DNA of 64,000 nucleotides from Rhodamnia argentea (lineage: Eukaryota; Streptophyta; Magnoliopsida; Myrtales; Myrtaceae). The first letter of the stretch is position 1, and the number at the start of each line of letters is the position of its first letter. Below the pieces are notes generated by a model that was given only the letters and a program-made list of their open reading frames with translations, had not been told where the DNA came from and made no database searches. The stretch covers positions 29,071,294 to 29,135,293 of the forward strand of contig NC_063155.1 in the NCBI RefSeq assembly GCF_020921035.1, in the 5' to 3' direction. Made by a program: the position numbers and the translations under genes. Shown here piece after piece: positions 58,501-64,000 of this stretch.

Positions 58501-61500
58501 TTCACCTGGTTTCATTTTTTCTTTTTATCATCTTGTCACCTGTATAACGTGGGTTGTGGTCAAGGATCCGGAGTTGTGAATTGCTTGTTATACGGAACAT
58601 AGTCGTGCATGTACTCCTTTGGCAGATTTTTTTATGCTTTCATTGATGCAACGTTCCAGAAAAATGGACACTTATGAAAAATATGGAGATATTACAGGAA
58701 TCTTTTTGCCATGTATTTAGTTAAACTGACATCTCAGTATTTTTCCTCGGCTGTAGTTGTCCTCTCACATTTAGTTGTTTTCATGGAAAATGTAGGAGGC
58801 TCATAAGTTACTCCAACCAGCTGACAAAACTTTGAAGACAATGGCCATTGAATTTGCAGAGTACCAGGTAATCTTTTGCATCAAGTTTTTTAATTTGTGA
58901 TAAATTCAAGAGAAGGAATATTGAGACGTGCTTCTGTTTCTTGCGTTTGTCACCTTTTCATGTAAGATATCCGTTGGCATTTTCACATGGATTAACATTT
59001 TTTATTTGGAAATGCTGTAGGTTTGCGTTGATGTGTTTCTCACTACCCAAAGTTACATAGATATTGCGTCGATATCTGTGGTACCGAGAACTACTGGAGG
59101 GCAGGTATACCCTCTCATTTTATTTCTTGTTGTGGATTACTTCAATATTTCAGTAAAATTATAGTTTTCTGCTTTATGGAAATTATTCACGCCCTTCTAT
59201 GCTAGTTAAAGGACTGTCTTTGTTTGGCTGAGAATTTGGAAAAACTCCTAGAGGCTATTATATTTATAAATCAGTTTGTCTAACTAGATAACCTGATCCC
59301 TGGGGCCATATATCTCATGAAGTCGTGTCTTCATTTGCCAATCCGTTGATGCGTCCTTTGTACTCAGAAGGAAGTTTCTTGTTGTGGACGCTTATGCCAT
59401 TTAGAGTAGGTAGGAGGATGCATGCGATGCAGTGATATAAGCAAAGTGGGTAGATATGCAGTTATCAGTTTCCTTGTAGCTTGCTTGGTTGGGTGGGCTT
59501 TGCCATACACTTTTTTGAACTTGATATGACACATTTGTAATAATTCACTGCGAATGCAATAGACTTGCTGTTGCAATCTTCCATTTTAATTTTGTTCACA
59601 TATTACCCTTTTTTTTGTTTGCATCTATTCCAGGTTTATTATTATCATCCCTTCTCAGCTCTATCGGATCCTGCAAAGCTTTACAATGATCTGAGATGGA
59701 ATATTACAAGACCTCAAGGTTTTGAGGCCGTAATGCGAGTGAGATGCAGTCAGGTACTTCTAATGGCGACTAAAGGGATTTTTTTTTAATGCATTTATCA
59801 ATGCTTCCGTACTCCTTTATATTACTATTAGTTGATATCTTGTAGGGTATTCAAGTTCAAGAATACCATGGGAATTTTTGCAAACGCATACCAACTGATA
59901 TTGATCTACCCGGGGTATGTGTCTTTCAGCGAAGTATCTTTTGTAATATATTAATATGTGCTTTCCATCTCATTTTCTTCCTGAACAATGGAAGCCCTTA
60001 GTATCAGTTTATTTGCTGTTATTACCTATGATAAGCTTGAAAGGCATTGTATCTTATTTAAGTTGAGTCGTTGATGCATTAGTATTTTCTGGCACTTGGA
60101 AAAATTTATTTAGGGGTGCCAATTTATGTAAATAGAAGGTTCAAAATGAAAAATAAAACTCATGTAAGACAGATTCTACAATGCTTTTATCAACGAATTT
60201 AGAGCCATGAATGATATCCTGGTGTATTAAATGTATAAAGGTTCGAACCATTTGGTTATGTGAAGTAAAATAAATTGTTAATGAAGATTTGAACCATCTC
60301 TTTGTACTTCTACGCATATTCAGTTATGCGCATACTATTGCAGATTCCAGGAATTAGGTATCAGACTGGAGTTCTTATACTATGAGGAGAAAGTTAAATA
60401 ATGTTACGTATTATTCATAGAGAATATTTTGCTTGCTGATGCATCCTAGGTCTTTCCTTGATGACTCACTTCATAAGATGGCCAAGTTCTCACTTTACCT
60501 GCAACTCTTCAACGATACTTCTTTGCATTGTTGTTTTATATCACTTTCTTGAGCTTTTTCTAGATCCTCTTACATGGCTGTTTTATATGCTAATCCCCGT
60601 TCTTGTGCAGATTGACTGCGACAAAACAGTAATGGTAACTTTGAAGCATGATGATAAGTTACAGGATGGCTCAGAATGTGCATTTCAGGTAGGTTTCCCT
60701 CAATTCTCTCGTTCTTGTCACTCGCAGGGGTTTATTTGGAATAGCTTAGTTTTAACTTTCCTTTTCTTATATCTCTTACTTAGTGTGCACTTCTTTATAC
60801 CACTGTATACGGCCAACGAAGAATTCGCGTTACAACTTTGTCTCTTCCATGCACTAGCATGCTAACTAATCTGTTCCGAGCTGCTGACTTGGATGCCCAA
60901 TTCACATGTTTGTTGAAGCAAGGTATTCTGTAACTTCTCCCCCTATGCCATTCATTGTTATATGTAATAATCCATGTTCTTCCATTGTATTACTTTTTTG
61001 TTGACTCCCATGTGTTCTTGTATTAAATTAGTGGCTTGTGTTTGGCCTTATTTTTGCTCAATGTTGGGGTCGCCCTTGTTCGGGAAATTTGACTGTGTCT
61101 TCCATCTTAATAATGTTTGTATTTACTATTTGCAAAATATTGATTGTACTTGGCCTTGCTAGTTATCATCGAAATAACCAGCAGTTACCGGCCCGTTGCT
61201 CTTTTAATTGAAAGAATAGTTGATAGACATAACTGTATATTGTTGGTGTTTGCCTCAACTTTAGATGATTATGATTTTTGGCCTCTTTATCTGTTTATCC
61301 GATCTCTCTGCAGCAGCCAGTGAAATTCCTTCAAGTCCACTCTCACAAGTCCGCGAACAAGCAACAAACCTATGCATCAACATTCTGCTTTCGTATCGTA
61401 AATTTTGTGCCACAGTGTCATCATCCGGACAGCTAATTCTTCCAGAGGCTCTCAAGCTTCTACCTCTATATACTCTTGGTAAACTTCTTTCCCCTGTGTA

Positions 61501-63957
61501 CATTTGGGAATTGGTATGAAAGGGTTGTGCTGGGAGTGCTAATCTGAAGTCTTGATGGCTTAAAGTTAATCTGAAAAAAATGTTATCTCTTCTTCATCCA
61601 TTGTATGTGGGCCACATTATTTTGCTTTTGTTAAATGCCAGCATATAAAGGAAGAGAAACATTGCTTGTTTTGATGTTTTATGTATTATAGCTTACACAT
61701 TCTTTCAAAGGGGTGGAAGTACTTATGAATTTCCAGCTGTATAAAGCTGGGCAGACAGTTTTTTATTAAGTTCAAAGATGTCCGACATATGATATTTCGT
61801 CACGTTGTAAAAACTCTCACATTATTTTGTTTTGTTGTATGGCTTTGTTGACAAGTGCCCTTTCTTCCTGATGACGTTGGTTGATCGGGTCTCTTTGACT
61901 ATCTGACTCCTAATTGATTGGGACAATCAGGTTATTACAGGAGTAAAAGGCCCTTGGTAGTGGCCCATAGTTGCCAATTCTGGGACTTATACTCATGATC
62001 ACACACTTCCTATGGCTCAACTTGGCATTGAGTTTTGACAACGTTGGCAATTCCAGGGTCAGCACTAATTAAGCATTAAAAAATATAGTAATGTCAGGTT
62101 TTGAAGACCTCAAATATGAGTAAAGTGCAAAAATTTGACACATTTCACGACAATGGAACATGCAATTTCTTTTAACATTTTCAACTCAAGACCAAATGTA
62201 GCTTAACAAGTGTCTTTTGGGCACTCCTTAATATTCTTCGTAAATATATGTCAATGGCCCTATGATGGCACATGACACGTCCCTATTTCTTGTGTTAATG
62301 GTTAAACGCCTTATATATAGTTATATTCTACGTAATTGACATACTCCTTTGTGTTTCAGCCGTACTAAAAGGTACAGGGTTGAGAAATGATGGGAAGATA
62401 GATGACAGATCTTTCTGGGTGAACTATGTTTCATCTGTATCTACTCCTCTGGCAATTCCTCTGGTCTATCCCAGAATGATTCCCATCCATGACCTAAATT
62501 CAAGGGTAATGGTTAAATGCTGCTTGTTCCGTTTTTCACTAATTCCATATTGAATCACTGATAACTCTCTTGCATGATAACAGGAGGATGATGGATCCAT
62601 CGTTCCAGCTGTAATTCCTCTTTCAAGTGAGCATGTCACCGATGAGGGAATCTATCTTCTTGAAAATGGTGACGATGCTCTAATATATGTGGGGAACTCA
62701 GTTGATCCGGATATTTTGAGTAAATTGTTTGGTACATCCTCAGTCGAAGAAATTCCTGCTCAGGTAACTTGGTTTCATGCCAATTCTTGTTGTAAAATTG
62801 TTTTTATCGGAATCTGCTTCTGATTTTGTTTGAGTGATGAAAAAAGTTGTATGATTGGGTTCTGGATTATCGACTGCTTGTTATGCATGATTGCGTGTGA
62901 TAATAGGCAACAAGGCTGGTATTTGGTTGGATACTAGTGGTCATGTTAAATTATTGAGTAGGCCCACCTGTTAGGCCTCATCACATTTTGTTGATTGCCT
63001 TTGGATTGGGTAGACTATATCACTTCCATCTATAACGATGTGTTTCCTAATGGATGCTCCAATTTAAACTTAGATTATTCTGGCCTACTTATGACTTATT
63101 AGTATATGCTCCACATGAGTTTCTGGAATTACATCTATAGTTTGGAATTATTTCATTTCTAAGCAAGGATTTTGCATTTCAGTTTGTTCTCCAGCAGTAT
63201 GAGAATCCGCTATCTAAGAAACTGAATGAGGTGGTGAACGAGATACGGCGGCAAAGATGTTCCTATCTCCGGTGAATATTATTGTCTCCTTGGTTTCTTA
63301 CATCATTCAGAACTTATCTGTTTCTTTAATATAGTTACATTAATTATATTGCTAAGGATTCACTTTTCTGATTTTTTTCATTTTCTCATTTTTTAAATAC
63401 AGCTTGAGATTATGCAAGAAAGGAGATCCTTCAGGTCAGTGCATCCGTAGCCATGTAATTTCATTGGCTTAGATTGCTTGTGCTAAGTTACTTTTGGTTG
63501 TCTGACTTAAGAAATTGGAGTGGCTTTGCCGGTCAAACCAATCAAGTTTTCATGACTGAGGCCGTCTTTATTCGAATGGCTCTGTCAAATCAGATGTCTT
63601 CCTAAACCTTCTCCATGATGTCAGATTCCTTCGTTCCTATTGGGAAGAAAAAGGGATAAAATCTCTATGCGTGGCTTAATTTATCTCTTTTAAGCAGTGT
63701 AAATCCACTCTAAAATCTACACTGGCCATTACAAAAGCATATGGTTCTGCAAGTAATCTCAGATTAGTTGTGCTGGGGTTTAGGGAATTGTTGGCTTTTG
63801 ACCTCATATGCAGGATTGATCTGACAAGATTGTGTCTTTTTTCCTTGCAGGAATGCTGTTCTTCTCATATCTGGTTGAGGACAAGAACTCTGGCGGCTTG
63901 TCCTATGTCGAGTTTTTGGTACATGTACATCGGCAAATCCAAATGAAAATGTCTTAA
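46552..63957 (+). CDS. SEC24C: COPII coat subunit SEC24, CEF/SEC24C type
   Basis: 24 coding exons: 46552-47421, 49291-49521, 49607-49681, 49848-49946, 50901-51012, 51579-51706, 52570-52689, 54130-54210, 55703-55780, 55944-56036, 57064-57118, 58275-58351, 58796-58867, 59021-59104, 59634-59753, 59846-59914, 60611-60688, 60784-60922, 61314-61478, 62360-62505, 62584-62763, 63183-63271, 63403-63434, 63851-63957; exactly 1100 codons with the stop, 1099 residues. With SEC23 it forms the inner COPII coat at ER exit sites and selects cargo. Residues 1-365 are a disordered Pro/Gly/Ser/Gln tail; a zinc finger has Cys437, 440, 459 and 462 (CSRCKGY ... CNLCG); then the trunk ([31 protein letters not shown]), beta-sandwich, helical and gelsolin-like regions, ending [10 protein letters not shown]. 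It matches the Arabidopsis CEF / At4g32640 branch, not SEC24A. Introns 4 and 11 start GC, not GT. Confidence 0.97.
47897..48583. mobile_element. MITE in SEC24 intron 1
   Basis: Left GTTTGGTTCGGTTTTGGAAA and CCTTGGGGAAA pair with right TTTTCCCCAAGGGGC and GCTGAACCAAACACACCC as an imperfect terminal inverted repeat. The middle holds a GC-rich patch (48130-48270). No exon lies here: the intron runs from 47422 to 49290. Confidence 0.7.
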
Positions 63958-64000
63958 TTACTGCACACTAGTTGGGTTGGTTTTCGAGTTTTGCTTACAT

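Overview
The window is nuclear DNA of a flowering plant, most likely a woody eudicot. It has intron-rich genes with GT-AG splice sites and plant-specific protein families (G-type lectin receptor kinase, EMSY-LIKE, SEC24/CEF), AT-rich intergenic DNA packed with short non-autonomous transposons, and CT microsatellites. Myrtaceae is a guess from overall feel, not something the sequence proves.

Layout. 1-11 kb: two tandem, intronless G-type lectin receptor-like kinase genes on the minus strand. The left one is cut by the window edge just after its membrane segment and the right one is complete at 827 aa. A diverged ~1.1-1.4 kb non-coding segment lies upstream of each, which marks a segmental tandem duplication later opened up by transposons, including a 5S-rRNA-bearing Cassandra-like LTR. 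10.8-21.2 kb: three more minus-strand genes, namely a 102-aa secreted-peptide candidate, octanoyltransferase LIP2 (protein lipoylation) and the AMPylase SELO (8 coding exons, 645 aa). 24.3-29 kb: EML3-type EMSY-LIKE on the plus strand, head-to-head with SELO (10 coding exons, 423 aa). 33.5-35.6 kb: the Mediator subunit MED11, minus strand, intronless coding region with a probable leader intron. 35.6-45.8 kb: no host gene; a transposon island with a Mutator-type element of ~2.8 kb (perfect 9-bp target duplication, hairpin cluster, 127-bp tandem repeat array), a hAT-type MITE (8-bp duplication) and several foldback repeats. 46-64 kb: a SEC24 COPII coat gene of the CEF/SEC24C type, 24 coding exons, 1099 aa, with two GC-AG introns.

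The genes do not form a pathway. They are ordinary single-purpose plant genes: cell-surface perception (lectin kinases), mitochondrial lipoylation and redox-linked AMPylation (LIP2, SELO), chromatin reading and transcription (EML3, MED11) and ER export (SEC24). I rebuilt SELO, EML3 and SEC24 exon by exon; every junction keeps phase and each total is a whole number of codons. I found no obviously new multi-gene system. The most unusual structures are the Mutator-type element with its chain of near-perfect hairpins, the foldback family with 9-10 bp target duplications, and the peptide-hormone-like small gene.
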